Assembly: GCF_013283645.1 (NCBI RefSeq)
Contig: NZ_JABEKV010000002.1
Span: 751,798 to 815,797, forward strand
Direction: 5' to 3'
Source of the DNA: Sinorhizobium psoraleae
Lineage (GTDB): Bacteria; Pseudomonadota; Alphaproteobacteria; Rhizobiales; Rhizobiaceae
Length of the DNA: 64,000 nt
Shown here: piece after piece, positions 15,810 to 24,185 of the stretch
Layout of the letters: each line of letters starts with the position of its first letter
Numbering within the stretch: the stretch's first letter is position 1
The notes under the pieces: generated by a model
Told to the model about the DNA's origin: nothing
What the model saw: only the letters and a program-made list of their open reading frames with translations
Databases searched by the model: none
Program-made: the position numbers and the translations under genes

Positions 15810-16853
15810 ATGCGCATGTCAAGATTGATGATCGGGGCGCTGTCGGTAACGGCGACACTATTTGCTTCGACGGCACCCGTCTGGGCAGACGGCGAGGTCA
15901 ACATCTATTCCTATCGCCAGCCGGATCTCATCCAGCCCCTGCTGGATGCCTTCACCAAGGAAACCGGCATCACCACCAACGTGCTCTTCCTTGACAAGGG
16001 TCTCGTCGAGCGCATCCAGGCGGAAGGGGCAAACTCCCCTGCCGACGTCATCCTGACTGTCGATATCAGCCGCCTCACCGAGGCGAAGGACGCCGGCGTT
16101 ACGCAGCCGGTCACCAACGAGACGATCAACAAGGACATTCCGGCACATTTCCGCGATCCCGACGGCAACTGGTTCGGCCTCACGACGCGCGGCCGCGTCG
16201 TCTACGCCTCGAAGGAGCGCGTCGCCGAGAACGACATCACTTACGAAGAGCTCGCCGATCCGAAGTGGAAGGGCAAGATCTGCACGCGAGACGGCCAGCA
16301 TTCCTACAATGTCGGCCTCTTCGCCTCGATGGTCGCTCATCACGGCGAAGCCGAGGCGGAGAAATGGCTGACGGGTCTCAGGAACAACCTCGCCAAGAAG
16401 CCGGACGGCGGCGACCGTGACCAGGCGAAGGCCATTCTCGCGGGCGAATGCGACCTCGCCCTCGGCAACAGCTACTACGTCGGTCTCATGATGACCAACG
16501 AAAAGGAGCCGGAGCAGAAGGAATGGGCAGCGGCCATCAAGGTCCTGTTCCCGAACAGCAAGGACCGCGGCACCCATGTCAACATCTCCGGCATGGCGCT
16601 CGCCAAGAACTCGCCGAACAAGGACAACGCCATCAAGCTGATGGAGTTCCTGTCCGAAGGCGAAGCGCAGACGATCTATGCCGAGCAGGTGTTCGAATAC
16701 CCGGTGCTCGCCGGCGCCGAGCCATCCGAAATCGTCAAGTCCTTCGGAACGATCAAGCCGGATACACTGCCGCTCGCCGACATCGCAGCCAACCGCAAGA
16801 AAGCGTCGGAACTGGTCGACAAGGTCGGTTACAACGACGGCCCGCAGGATTAA
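15810..16853 (+). CDS. fbpA: Periplasmic ferric-iron binding protein FbpA/AfuA
   Basis: A 347-residue solute-binding protein for Fe3+ import. A Sec signal peptide (to about residue 26, VWADGEVN) precedes the mature start GEVNIYSYRQPDLIQPLLDA. GNSYYVGLMM carries the paired tyrosines that bind ferric iron in this family. ILTVDISRLTEAKDAGV is also typical. GGAGGG lies just before the ATG. The expected permease gene is not next door: fbpB lies at 28394-30076. A terminator follows at 16975, and iron regulation through RirA/Irr is expected from position. Confidence 0.9.
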   Translation: MRMSRLMIGALSVTATLFASTAPVWADGEVNIYSYRQPDLIQPLLDAFTKETGITTNVLFLDKGLVERIQAEGANSPADVILTVDISRLTEAKDAGVTQPVTNETINKDIPAHFRDPDGNWFGLTTRGRVVYASKERVAENDITYEELADPKWKGKICTRDGQHSYNVGLFASMVAHHGEAEAEKWLTGLRNNLAKKPDGGDRDQAKAILAGECDLALGNSYYVGLMMTNEKEPEQKEWAAAIKVLFPNSKDRGTHVNISGMALAKNSPNKDNAIKLMEFLSEGEAQTIYAEQVFEYPVLAGAEPSEIVKSFGTIKPDTLPLADIAANRKKASELVDKVGYNDGPQD

Positions 16854-16866
16854 GCGGAGGAAACTC

Positions 16867-16963
16867 TACAGCGCCGCGCGTCTTATCAGATGCGCGGCGC
16901 TGTAGCACTTTGAATTGCTGCATTTTTTCCTTAAATCGGCTGCGAATTAAGGAAACATGCAGT
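16867..16963 (+). repeat. A-type intergenic repeat, full copy
   Basis: Starts TACAGCGCCGCGCGTCTTAT, then GCGCGGCGCTGTAG, CACTTTGAATTGCTGCAT, and ends AAGGAAACATGCAGT. Same architecture as at 7374 and 37341. Confidence 0.85.
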
Positions 16964-16974
16964 GGACGGTGACA

Positions 16975-17003
16975 ACAGCGGGCCTGAACGCCCGCTGTTT
17001 TCG
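16975..17003 (+). terminator. Rho-independent terminator for fbpA
   Basis: Stem ACAGCGGGC / GCCCGCTGT with the 6-base loop CTGAAC, followed by TTTTCGTTTG. It lies after the A-type repeat, so the repeat is in the fbpA 3' untranslated region. Confidence 0.8.
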
Positions 17004-17012
17004 TTTGCGCGA

Positions 17013-17117
17013 CTAGATCATTTCACGGTTTCCTTGAAACAGTGAAATGATCTGACTCTTTCAAACTACGCAATTCCGGACGGAAAACCGCTATACACTT
17101 TTCCTGGAATTGCTCTA
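17013..17117 (+). repeat. B-type intergenic repeat, full copy
   Basis: Inverted arms CTAGATCATTTCAC ... GTGAAATGATCTGA, then GCAATTCCGGACGGAAAACC and CCTGGAATTGCTCTA. Its last three bases are, on the minus strand, the TAG stop codon of the M48 peptidase gene. Confidence 0.8.
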
Positions 17118-18176
17118 TCGCGGCTGCGTCCGCAATTCGGCTATCAGATCCAGGATCGCCTCGCGCCGCTCCGGCGTGCCGGGATGCGTTGAAAACATGC
17201 TGGTTTCCGAGTGATCTTCGAGCTTCGTTTCAAGCAATTGGAAGAAACGAGCGATCGCCGCCGGATCGCGGCCAGCCTTCATCATCAGCTCGACCGAATG
17301 CCGGTCGGCCGCAGCCTCCGCTGAGCGCGAGTAGGAAAGTGACAGGAGGCCGCCGCCTTGCACGAGCACGTCCTCGGCGCCGGAGCCAATATCGCCGGCG
17401 ATCAGCATGATGAGCGCGGCAACGCCCGCGGCGCGATAGATCTGCCGGAGACTGTGCTTCAGTTCGACATGCCCGATTTCATGGGCGAGCACACCGACGA
17501 TCATCTCCGTGTCGTTTTCGGCGAGTTCGACCAGTTCGTCCGTGAGGATCAGCGTACCGTCCGGCAACGCAAAGGCGTTGGGGCCGATTGCGCCGCCCTT
17601 GCGGAAATTGAGCGTGTACTCCTCCTCCCCTCCGCCGGAGAGCGCCGCTATAGCCCGGAAGCCCTCGAGAATCTTGCCGCGCCGTGCCTCGTCCAGCTCC
17701 GAGTCGTCGAGCACTGTCCTATCCAGAGCCTCCAGCGTGCTCGCCGACATGATACGCGGCACGACGGGCGGGGTCACGGCCACGGCGACTTCCACGAGGG
17801 CGGGCAAGGCGAAACGATAGATCAACGCCCCAAGCAGGATGGCTGCCGCGACGAAGGCGATCAGCCGCGGATGAAACCGCTCCATCCGGTGGATGATCCC
17901 TTCCCTGCCCCGGCCCCTTCGCGCGAGGAACCGATCGATCGCGTCGTTGTCGCTCGTCTCGAAAAGCGATCCATCGGGAAAGATGATCCGACGCGGGACA
18001 GCGCCGACCCGCGGCGAAATCTCGACGGCCGACGATTTGCCGCTGCTGAGTTCCGCGCCTGTTTCGTCGTGCACGACCAAGCGCTCCCCAGCCTCGGCGA
18101 AGCTCGAAGGCACCGAACGGCTCGAACTGGCCGGGTGCCACTCGCCAAGCGCAATTGCCGGATTGTCAGAAGCCAA
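17115..18176 (-). CDS. M48-family zinc metallopeptidase
   Basis: A 353-residue membrane-anchored Zn protease. The catalytic motif is HEIGH within VGVLAHEIGHVELKHSL, and the third zinc ligand region is SRSAEAAADRHSVELM; STHPGTPERRE near the end is the usual C-terminal M48 motif. A membrane helix (LIAFVAAAILLGALIYRFAL) lies near residue 115, after an N-terminal domain that is extra to plain M48 enzymes. The likely start is TTG 18176, overlapping the end of the upstream DUF898 gene by 11 bases with AAGG 8 bases before it, which implies translational coupling. It probably acts in envelope protein quality control. Confidence 0.88.
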   Translation of the reverse strand: MASDNPAIALGEWHPASSSRSVPSSFAEAGERLVVHDETGAELSSGKSSAVEISPRVGAVPRRIIFPDGSLFETSDNDAIDRFLARRGRGREGIIHRMERFHPRLIAFVAAAILLGALIYRFALPALVEVAVAVTPPVVPRIMSASTLEALDRTVLDDSELDEARRGKILEGFRAIAALSGGGEEEYTLNFRKGGAIGPNAFALPDGTLILTDELVELAENDTEMIVGVLAHEIGHVELKHSLRQIYRAAGVAALIMLIAGDIGSGAEDVLVQGGGLLSLSYSRSAEAAADRHSVELMMKAGRDPAAIARFFQLLETKLEDHSETSMFSTHPGTPERREAILDLIAELRTQPR

Positions 18177-19290
18177 AGTCGAAACCTTCTATATCCATGA
18201 ACTGCGCGCCGACCGCTGATCCCTCCTGCTGGATGGCCGAGAAAATCTCGCCGACGTCGCCCTCGAAACGGATAGCCGTGTGCTCGTTGACGTAGGTGGC
18301 CATACGAACCGCGGCCCATGGCCGCATCAATCCGAGAGTTACCAGCGTGATGAGGAAATTCGAGACCGCAATCCAAGTATAGCGAACCCGCGAGAGATCG
18401 CTCATCAAGCGATGCTTGCCATCGAAGGTCGTGGCGGACCAGGCGACATTGCGCACCCCGGCACGGTAGAAGAGCGCCGCTGTCCCGAAGACGGCAAACA
18501 TAAAAACGTAGATGAACACCGCCAGCATACCGATCGAGGCCTGAAGCTCACCCGAAATCGAGTCGGGGTCGTCGATCAAGGGCGCCATTGCGGTAACGTT
18601 GATGGCGAAGATAACTCCGATGATCAACAATCCCAGCAGTATCATCGCCGCCGAGAGCAGCCACGTCTTGTAGATCGCACTTACGGATGGATCGGTCGCA
18701 AAGGCTTTCCCTCCATAGCGCAGGTTGTTGCCGATGTATCGGTAGGACCAGCGGCTGGCTAGTGGCGCAAGGAGGCCGAGCGTCAGCGCCGCAAGCACCG
18801 GCCCGACAACGAAGGCCACAAACGCCCCGCCGGCCCGTCCTGCGAAGTCGAAGCGCACGTTGCGGTAGCTCGTGACCCGGGCGCTGAAACGCAAACCGCG
18901 GGCAAGAAGCCACGGCACGAAAAGGAAGAACAACAGGCCGAGCACGATGCCGACGAGCGGCATGACAGTCAGCATCACGTTGTAAAAAGCGAGATACGCA
19001 AGCACGATCAAGCGGCCAATGAGGATTTGGCCGCCCTTTGCGTGATACTCGAAGCCACGGCCGAGCAGGACGGTGTTGCCGTAGAAATAACGGTTGCGGC
19101 GAACCTTCGCCCAGGCCGAATAAATGCCAAGCGTGACAATCGTCAGCAGGATATTGACGATCCAGATCCCGAAATATTCGCTGGCGCTGCCGCGAAAGGA
19201 CAGGCGCTGGAAATCGCCAGCGGCCGAACGCCCGAAATTGTTGCGGCCGTCACGAAATGCCGGCACCGTTGGTGGCTCGCTCAAAGCCAT
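18166..19290 (-). CDS. DUF898 (YjgN-like) membrane protein
   Basis: A 374-residue polytopic protein. The family start FQRLSFRGSASEYFGIWIVN leads into helix 1 (LLTIVTLGIYSAWAKVRRNR), and the YFYGNTVLLG motif follows. The C-terminal half repeats a similar unit (FLITLVTLGLMRPWAAVRMA), so the protein looks internally duplicated. It pairs with the overlapping M48 peptidase, an arrangement seen in other proteobacteria. Function unknown; a role in membrane protein handling with the protease is an inference. Confidence 0.85.
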   Translation of the reverse strand: MALSEPPTVPAFRDGRNNFGRSAAGDFQRLSFRGSASEYFGIWIVNILLTIVTLGIYSAWAKVRRNRYFYGNTVLLGRGFEYHAKGGQILIGRLIVLAYLAFYNVMLTVMPLVGIVLGLLFFLFVPWLLARGLRFSARVTSYRNVRFDFAGRAGGAFVAFVVGPVLAALTLGLLAPLASRWSYRYIGNNLRYGGKAFATDPSVSAIYKTWLLSAAMILLGLLIIGVIFAINVTAMAPLIDDPDSISGELQASIGMLAVFIYVFMFAVFGTAALFYRAGVRNVAWSATTFDGKHRLMSDLSRVRYTWIAVSNFLITLVTLGLMRPWAAVRMATYVNEHTAIRFEGDVGEIFSAIQQEGSAVGAQFMDIEGFDFGF

Positions 19291-19460
19291 GATCTTCCCC
19301 CCGTATCAAGCTCGAAACGCCAGTGCAGAGACATTGGCAGCGCCTGCACAACAGAATGCATAAGTCAGGGAGCGGCCCGCTATCCCCCGATAGTTCCCGA
19401 GCAGCGAATCTCCGACCGATGCGTATCGCACGTTAGTTGTACCACCGCGGGAGATGCAAC

Positions 19461-19486
19461 AAAAAAGGGCCTCCCGAAGGAGGCCC
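19461..19486 (-). terminator. Rho-independent terminator for mmsA
   Basis: Minus strand GGGCCTCC / GGAGGCCC stem with a 4-base loop, followed by TTTTTT. It starts 26 bases after the mmsA stop. Confidence 0.9.
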
Positions 19487-19511
19487 AGACGGGAGGATCT
19501 TTCTTGTTTCC

Positions 19512-21008
19512 TCACTTCATCGTCGGGATGGAGAACTCGGCACCATCCTTGATGCCGGACGGCCAACGAGAGGTGATGGTCTTGGTCTTGGTCCAGAACT
19601 TGAACGAATCCGTTCCGTGCTGGTTGAGATCGCCGAAGGAAGAGGACTTCCAGCCGCCGAAGGAGTGATAGGCGAGCGGAACCGGGATCGGCACGTTGAC
19701 GCCGACCATGCCGATGTTGATGCGGGAGGCGAAGTCGCGCGCCGCATCGCCGTCGCGGGTGTAGATCGCGACACCGTTGCCGTATTCATGCTTCATCGGC
19801 AGGGACAGCGCCTCTTCGTAGTTCTTCGCGCGGACGACCGAGAGAACCGGTCCGAAGATTTCCGTCTTGTAGATGTCCATGTCCGGCGTCACGTGGTCGA
19901 ACAGGCAACCGCCGATGAAATGGCCGTTCTCATACCCCTGCAGCTTGAAGTCGCGGCCGTCGACGACGAGCTTCGCGCCCTGCTCGATGCCGCTGTCGAT
20001 CAGACTCCTGATACGCTGTTCGGCCTCCTTGGTGACGACCGGGCCCATGTCGGCCTTCTCGTCGGTATAGGGACCGATGCGCAGGCTTTCGACCATCGGC
20101 ACGAGCTTGTCGATCAGCCGGTTTGCAGTTTCCTCGCCGACCGGAACGGCGACCGAGATCGCCATGCAGCGCTCGCCGGCGGAGCCATAGCCCGCGCCGA
20201 TCAGCGCATTGGCAGCCTGGTCGAGATCGGCGTCCGGCATGATGACCATGTGGTTCTTGGCGCCGCCGAAGCACTGGGCGCGCTTACCGTTCATCGCCGC
20301 GGTGCCATAGACGTAGCGGGCGATCGGCGTCGAACCTACGAAGGAAACGGCGGAAATATCCGGGTGCGTCAGGATTGCGTCGACCGCGCCCTTGTCGCCG
20401 TTGACGACATTGAGCACACCGGCCGGCAGACCGGCCTCGATCATCAGTTCAGCCAGGCGAATCGGCACGGACGGGTCACGCTCCGACGGCTTCAGGATGA
20501 AGGCGTTGCCGCAGGCGATCGCCGGGGCGAACATCCACATCGGGATCATCGCCGGGAAATTGAACGGGGTGATGCCGGCGCCGACGCCGACGGCCTGACG
20601 GATCGAGTACATGTCGATGCCCGGGCCGGCGCCTTCGGTGAATTCGCTCTTCTGCAGGTGCGGAACGCCGATAACGAATTCGCAAACCTCGAGACCGCGA
20701 ACGATGTCGCCCTTGGCGTCTTCTATCGTCTTGCCGTGCTCACGCGAAAGGATCTCCGCCAGCTCGTTCATATGTTCGTTGAGAAGCTGGACGAATTTCA
20801 TGAAAACGCGAGCGCGGCGCTGGGGATTGGTGGCCGCCCACTTCGGCTGTGCGGCCTTTGCGCTTTCGACCGCTGCGGCGAGTTCCGCCTCGCTTGCGAG
20901 CGCCACGGTCCCCTGAACCTCACCTGTCGCAGGATTGAAGATGTTGCTCGTGCGGCCGCTTTTGCCGGCGACGCGCTTGCCATCGATGAAATGTCCGATT
21001 TCGTACAT
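19512..21008 (-). CDS. mmsA: CoA-acylating methylmalonate-semialdehyde dehydrogenase
   Basis: A 498-residue aldehyde dehydrogenase that converts methylmalonate or malonate semialdehyde plus CoA and NAD+ to propionyl-CoA or acetyl-CoA, in valine or inositol breakdown. Features are the start MYEIGHFIDGKRVAGKSGRT, the NAD-site stretch ITPFNFPAMIPMWMFAPAIA, and the catalytic Cys in GSAGERCMAISVAVPVG, whose Arg-Cys context is typical of MmsA/IolA. ATG 21008 is chosen because AGGAGGAG precedes it and the family begins here; the frame extends to 21050. A divergent LysR gene 115 bases away may regulate it. Confidence 0.93.
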   Translation of the reverse strand: MYEIGHFIDGKRVAGKSGRTSNIFNPATGEVQGTVALASEAELAAAVESAKAAQPKWAATNPQRRARVFMKFVQLLNEHMNELAEILSREHGKTIEDAKGDIVRGLEVCEFVIGVPHLQKSEFTEGAGPGIDMYSIRQAVGVGAGITPFNFPAMIPMWMFAPAIACGNAFILKPSERDPSVPIRLAELMIEAGLPAGVLNVVNGDKGAVDAILTHPDISAVSFVGSTPIARYVYGTAAMNGKRAQCFGGAKNHMVIMPDADLDQAANALIGAGYGSAGERCMAISVAVPVGEETANRLIDKLVPMVESLRIGPYTDEKADMGPVVTKEAEQRIRSLIDSGIEQGAKLVVDGRDFKLQGYENGHFIGGCLFDHVTPDMDIYKTEIFGPVLSVVRAKNYEEALSLPMKHEYGNGVAIYTRDGDAARDFASRINIGMVGVNVPIPVPLAYHSFGGWKSSSFGDLNQHGTDSFKFWTKTKTITSRWPSGIKDGAEFSIPTMK

Positions 21009-21122
21009 TGGGTGCTCCTCCTGATCTTGATTGTGCCTCCATGATCGCACTACGATTTCAACAATTCAATTTCCGATATTCAGGAACCGTTGTGCGAAAA
21101 TTAAAGCCCATGGAGCTACAGC

Positions 21123-22004
21123 ATGGACTGGGACGATGTCAGAGTATTTCTCGCGGTTGCGCGAACAGGCCAGATCCTCGCTGCCTCGAAGAGGCTCGGC
21201 ATCAATCACGCCACCCTCAGCCGCCGGGTAACGGCGCTTGAGGAAACACTGAAAACGAGACTTCTCGTCCGGCGCCCCAATGGCTGCGAGCTGACCGCCG
21301 AGGGGGAAGTCTTCCTTGCCGCCGCCGAGCGCATGGAAACCGAAATGCTCGCGGCGCAATCGCAGATCGGCCGGATCGACACGGCGATCGCCGGCACGGT
21401 TCGCATCGGCGCCCCGGACGGTTTCGGCGTCTCCTTTCTTGCGCCGCGGCTCGGGGCACTGACCGCGCGCTATCCGGAACTGAAACTCCAGCTCGTTCCG
21501 GTCCCGCGTTCCTTTTCGTTGTCACAGCGCGAGGCCGACATCGCGATCACCATCGAGCGACCGGAACAGGGGCGTCTCGTTTCATCCAAGCTGACCGATT
21601 ATACACTCGGGCTCTACGCATCGGCAGATTATCTTGCTCGCCATGGTACGCCGCGAACGATCGACGATCTCAAGGACCATCGCCGGATCGGCTATGTCGA
21701 AGACCTGATCTTCACGCCTTCGCTTAATTTCTCAGCCGAAATCATGCGTAGCTGGGACGCTTCTTTCGAAATCTCCAGCGCGACCGGGCAGACGGAGGCG
21801 GTCCGCTCCAGCGCCGGCGTCGGCATTCTGCACAACTACATTGCCCGCCAGGTGCCCGAGCTCGAACGCATCCTGCCGGAAACGACCATCCGGCGCGCCT
21901 ATTGGACGACTTATCACGAAAGCGCGCGTGATCTCGTGCGCGTGCGCACGGTTGTTTCTTTTCTTCAGGAGCTTGTGACGGCGGAGCATCAGATCTTCGT
22001 GTAG
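21123..22004 (+). CDS. LysR-family transcriptional regulator next to mmsA
   Basis: A 293-residue LysR regulator. The N-terminal helix-turn-helix (MDWDDVRVFLAVARTGQILA, then LGINHATLSRRVTALEETLK) is followed by an effector-binding domain from about residue 95 (VRIGAPDGFGVSFLAPRLGA). It is divergent from mmsA. LysR proteins usually control the divergent neighbour, so control of mmsA is inferred. The effector is unknown. Confidence 0.88.
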   Translation: MDWDDVRVFLAVARTGQILAASKRLGINHATLSRRVTALEETLKTRLLVRRPNGCELTAEGEVFLAAAERMETEMLAAQSQIGRIDTAIAGTVRIGAPDGFGVSFLAPRLGALTARYPELKLQLVPVPRSFSLSQREADIAITIERPEQGRLVSSKLTDYTLGLYASADYLARHGTPRTIDDLKDHRRIGYVEDLIFTPSLNFSAEIMRSWDASFEISSATGQTEAVRSSAGVGILHNYIARQVPELERILPETTIRRAYWTTYHESARDLVRVRTVVSFLQELVTAEHQIFV

Positions 22005-22070
22005 ATGCAGCTGGTGCACGCGGGTGCGTTACCCAAATGGGCGATGTGACAGAACAATCCCGATCTGCTA

Positions 22071-22086
22071 TTTAGAACAACCTAAA
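22071..22086. promoter_or_regulatory. Inverted repeat upstream of the RTX gene
   Basis: TTTAG, 6 bases, CTAAA: a palindrome close to the Irr box but one base shorter in the spacer, 101 bases before the RTX start. It could be an operator; the regulator is unknown. Confidence 0.3.
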
Positions 22087-22140
22087 ATTGACAAGCCACA
22101 TATGAGAAATTCCGTCCTTAACCCGCAAACACAACGTTGA

Positions 22141-22159
22141 GCCGGGGAGCGCCCCCGGC
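22141..22159 (+). promoter_or_regulatory. Perfect hairpin in the RTX gene leader
   Basis: GCCGGGG, 5-base loop, CCCCGGC: a perfect 7-bp GC stem that ends directly before the ATG at 22160 and 12 bases before the better start at 22172. It may influence ribosome access. Confidence 0.5.
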
Positions 22160-22171
22160 ATGGGGGCACAC

Positions 22172-23776
22172 ATGGCCACTGTTACCTACAGCTTCCCTGG
22201 GGGAGTATATCCCAACCAATACAACCCGCCGCTCGTCGACATCGACTACAACGCCTCGTTCGGCGAACTGGTCGACATGAGTACGGCCACGCGCTTGAGC
22301 ACGAGCACGACGCAGGTCGTCTTCGGACTTGGCAACGGCTTGAAATTGAAGCTGGTCGGCACCGGATTCGCGTTCGACGCCAATGGACATGCTGTTGGCG
22401 GGACGGTCTCCTCCATCCAGATTCTTCAAAACAATGGAACGACGTTGGTCCAGGCAATAAGCGGTCTGAGCGTGTCTCTCGAGCTGTTTCAGGATGCGGC
22501 CATCGGGTTCGACAACTGGGGCCTGGAGGATTGGCTTTTCAACAGAGCAGATACATTCAACGGATCCGCCGGCGATGACTCGATGGAAGGCCGCAGCGGC
22601 AATGACATCCTGAACGGCAACGGCGGCGACGACTTCATTACCGGAGGCGAAGGCGACGACACTTACAACGGCGGCGCCGGCTTCGACGTGCTCAGCTTCC
22701 AGGACGCTTACTACACTCCAGAAGCGTTTCGCGGCGTCAATCTCAACGCCACCACCGGGATCGTGAGCGACCCCTACGGCTTCTCCGAAACTTTCACGAG
22801 TTTCGAACAGTTTCGCGGCACGCAGTTTGCCGACATTTTGACGGGCTCGGCCGTGGACGAAGAGTTCATGGGCCTTGGAGGAAGAGACACGATCAACGGC
22901 GGCGGCGGCATCGACGCCGTGAGATACGACAGGGACGTTGACCGCGGCGGAAATGCCGGCGTGAACGTCAATCTCACCACTGGCGTTGCAAAGGATGGCT
23001 TTGGTAGCCAGGACACGCTGACAAGTATCGAGGACGTGCGCGGCACCATTTTCGCCGACACGATCGTCGGTAGTTCCGCTGCAAACTTTCTCAGAGGCGG
23101 CGCTGGCAATGACTCGATCAACGGCGCCGGCGGTTCCGATGAAATGCGAGGCGGTCAAGGGAATGACACCTACTTCGTAAACAGCACCGGCGACATCGTT
23201 GACGAAAGCGCCGATGGCGGCGCAGGCGCCGACACGGTTCGCTCGTTCATATCATTCAATCTCAGCAGTGCCACCGCCGTCCGTGGCAGCGTCGAGCATC
23301 TCGCCCTGCTCGGCACCAGCAACATCAGCGGCACCGGAAACAGCTTGAACAATATCTTGAGCGGGAACTCAGGCAACAATGGTCTCAATGGCGCCGCCGG
23401 CAACGACCTCATCAACGGTGGTCTCGGCAACGATAGCCTGACGGGTTCTACCGGCCTGGACACGTTTTTCTTCAATACTGCGCTCAACGCCACGACGAAT
23501 GTCGACACGATCAACAGCTTTATCGTCGCGGACGACACGATCCGGCTGGAAAACGCGATCTTCTCCGCAATCCTCGGTACTGGCACACTGACGGCGGCAC
23601 AGTTCGTCAAGAACACGACGGGTTTGGCCGCTGACGCCAACGACCGCATCATCTACGAGAGCGATACCGGAAAGCTGCTCTACGACAGCAACGGAAATGC
23701 GGCTGGTGGATCCGTTCATTTTGCGACGATAGGAACCAACCTTGCGCTTACCGCAGCCGATTTCTTTATCGTCTGA
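22172..23776 (+). CDS. RTX-type calcium-binding repeat protein
   Basis: A 534-residue protein with four blocks of Ca2+-binding nonapeptide repeats: residues about 130-170 (GSAGDDSMEGRSGNDILNGN), about 232 (GGRDTINGGGGIDAV), about 307 (GGAGNDSINGAGGSDEM) and about 397 (GAAGNDLINGGLGNDSLTG). Spacer segments of the form GVNLNATTGIVSDPYG recur. There is no N-terminal signal peptide and the C-terminus is hydrophobic (NLALTAADFFIV), as in type I secreted proteins. No secretion genes or enzymatic domain are present. ATG 22172 is preferred over 22160, which directly abuts a hairpin and lacks a ribosome site. Likely an extracellular surface or matrix protein. Confidence 0.85.
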   Translation: MATVTYSFPGGVYPNQYNPPLVDIDYNASFGELVDMSTATRLSTSTTQVVFGLGNGLKLKLVGTGFAFDANGHAVGGTVSSIQILQNNGTTLVQAISGLSVSLELFQDAAIGFDNWGLEDWLFNRADTFNGSAGDDSMEGRSGNDILNGNGGDDFITGGEGDDTYNGGAGFDVLSFQDAYYTPEAFRGVNLNATTGIVSDPYGFSETFTSFEQFRGTQFADILTGSAVDEEFMGLGGRDTINGGGGIDAVRYDRDVDRGGNAGVNVNLTTGVAKDGFGSQDTLTSIEDVRGTIFADTIVGSSAANFLRGGAGNDSINGAGGSDEMRGGQGNDTYFVNSTGDIVDESADGGAGADTVRSFISFNLSSATAVRGSVEHLALLGTSNISGTGNSLNNILSGNSGNNGLNGAAGNDLINGGLGNDSLTGSTGLDTFFFNTALNATTNVDTINSFIVADDTIRLENAIFSAILGTGTLTAAQFVKNTTGLAADANDRIIYESDTGKLLYDSNGNAAGGSVHFATIGTNLALTAADFFIV

Positions 23777-23860
23777 AACGGACGTTCGCGCGGATCGACG
23801 GTTTCGCGATCAGTCCAGAGGCCTTGCAATCTGAAGGTGACAAATGGAGATGGGCGAGAA

Positions 23861-23937
23861 TGGTACGGTTGGGTGGTCTCGAACCACCGACCTCAGGTGC
23901 CACAAACCTGCGCTCTAACCAACTGAGCTACAACCGC
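23861..23937 (-). tRNA. tRNA-His (anticodon GTG)
   Basis: Minus strand folds into a full cloverleaf: acceptor GCGGTTG / CAACCGT, D arm with AGCTCAGTTGGTTAGAGC, anticodon stem CAGGT / ACCTG with loop TTGTGGC (anticodon GTG), T arm GGTGG TTCGAGA CCACC, and encoded CCA. The discriminator base is A73 and the first pair is G1-U72, with no encoded G at position -1 able to pair. This is the unusual tRNA-His identity set reported for alphaproteobacteria. Confidence 0.95.
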
Positions 23938-24020
23938 ACGCGGATGCGACATGTGTCGCTTGGCGGCTCACATACGGGCACTCCCGCTGATTTGCAAGCC
24001 TTAACTTGTGATTATCCCGC

Positions 24021-24050
24021 AAAAAGACCGGATGGCAAGCCATCCGGTCT
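24021..24050 (-). terminator. Rho-independent terminator downstream of phasin gene
   Basis: Minus strand stem AGACCGGATGG / CCATCCGGTCT (11 bp, 4-base loop) followed by TTTTGCGGG. It lies after the inverted A-type repeat, 136 bases beyond the phasin stop. Confidence 0.75.
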
Positions 24051-24063
24051 TCCGATGGTGCTC

Positions 24064-24167
24064 CTGCATGTTTCCTCAAATCGGAACCGATTGAAGGATG
24101 AAAACATGCAGCAACCTAAAGTGCGACAGCGACCTTTGCGCGCCTGAAGAGACGCACGGCGCTGTAG
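24064..24167 (-). repeat. A-type intergenic repeat, inverted copy
   Basis: Reads on the minus strand as the A repeat: CTACAGCGCCGTGCGTCTCT, then GCGCAAAGGTCGCTGTCGCA, and the second palindrome bounded by CTGCATGTTT and AAACATGCAG-like ends. Slightly diverged in the middle. Confidence 0.75.
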
Positions 24168-24185
24168 GCGCCGAGATCTACCGGA

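Noticed and set aside
19437..21044. 535-codon plus-strand frame opposite mmsA
   Set aside because: Shadow of mmsA with His/Arg/Asp-rich composition.
22071..22086. Calling the RTX upstream palindrome a true Irr box
   Set aside because: Spacer is one base short and the arms shorter than ICE; listed only as an unassigned inverted repeat.
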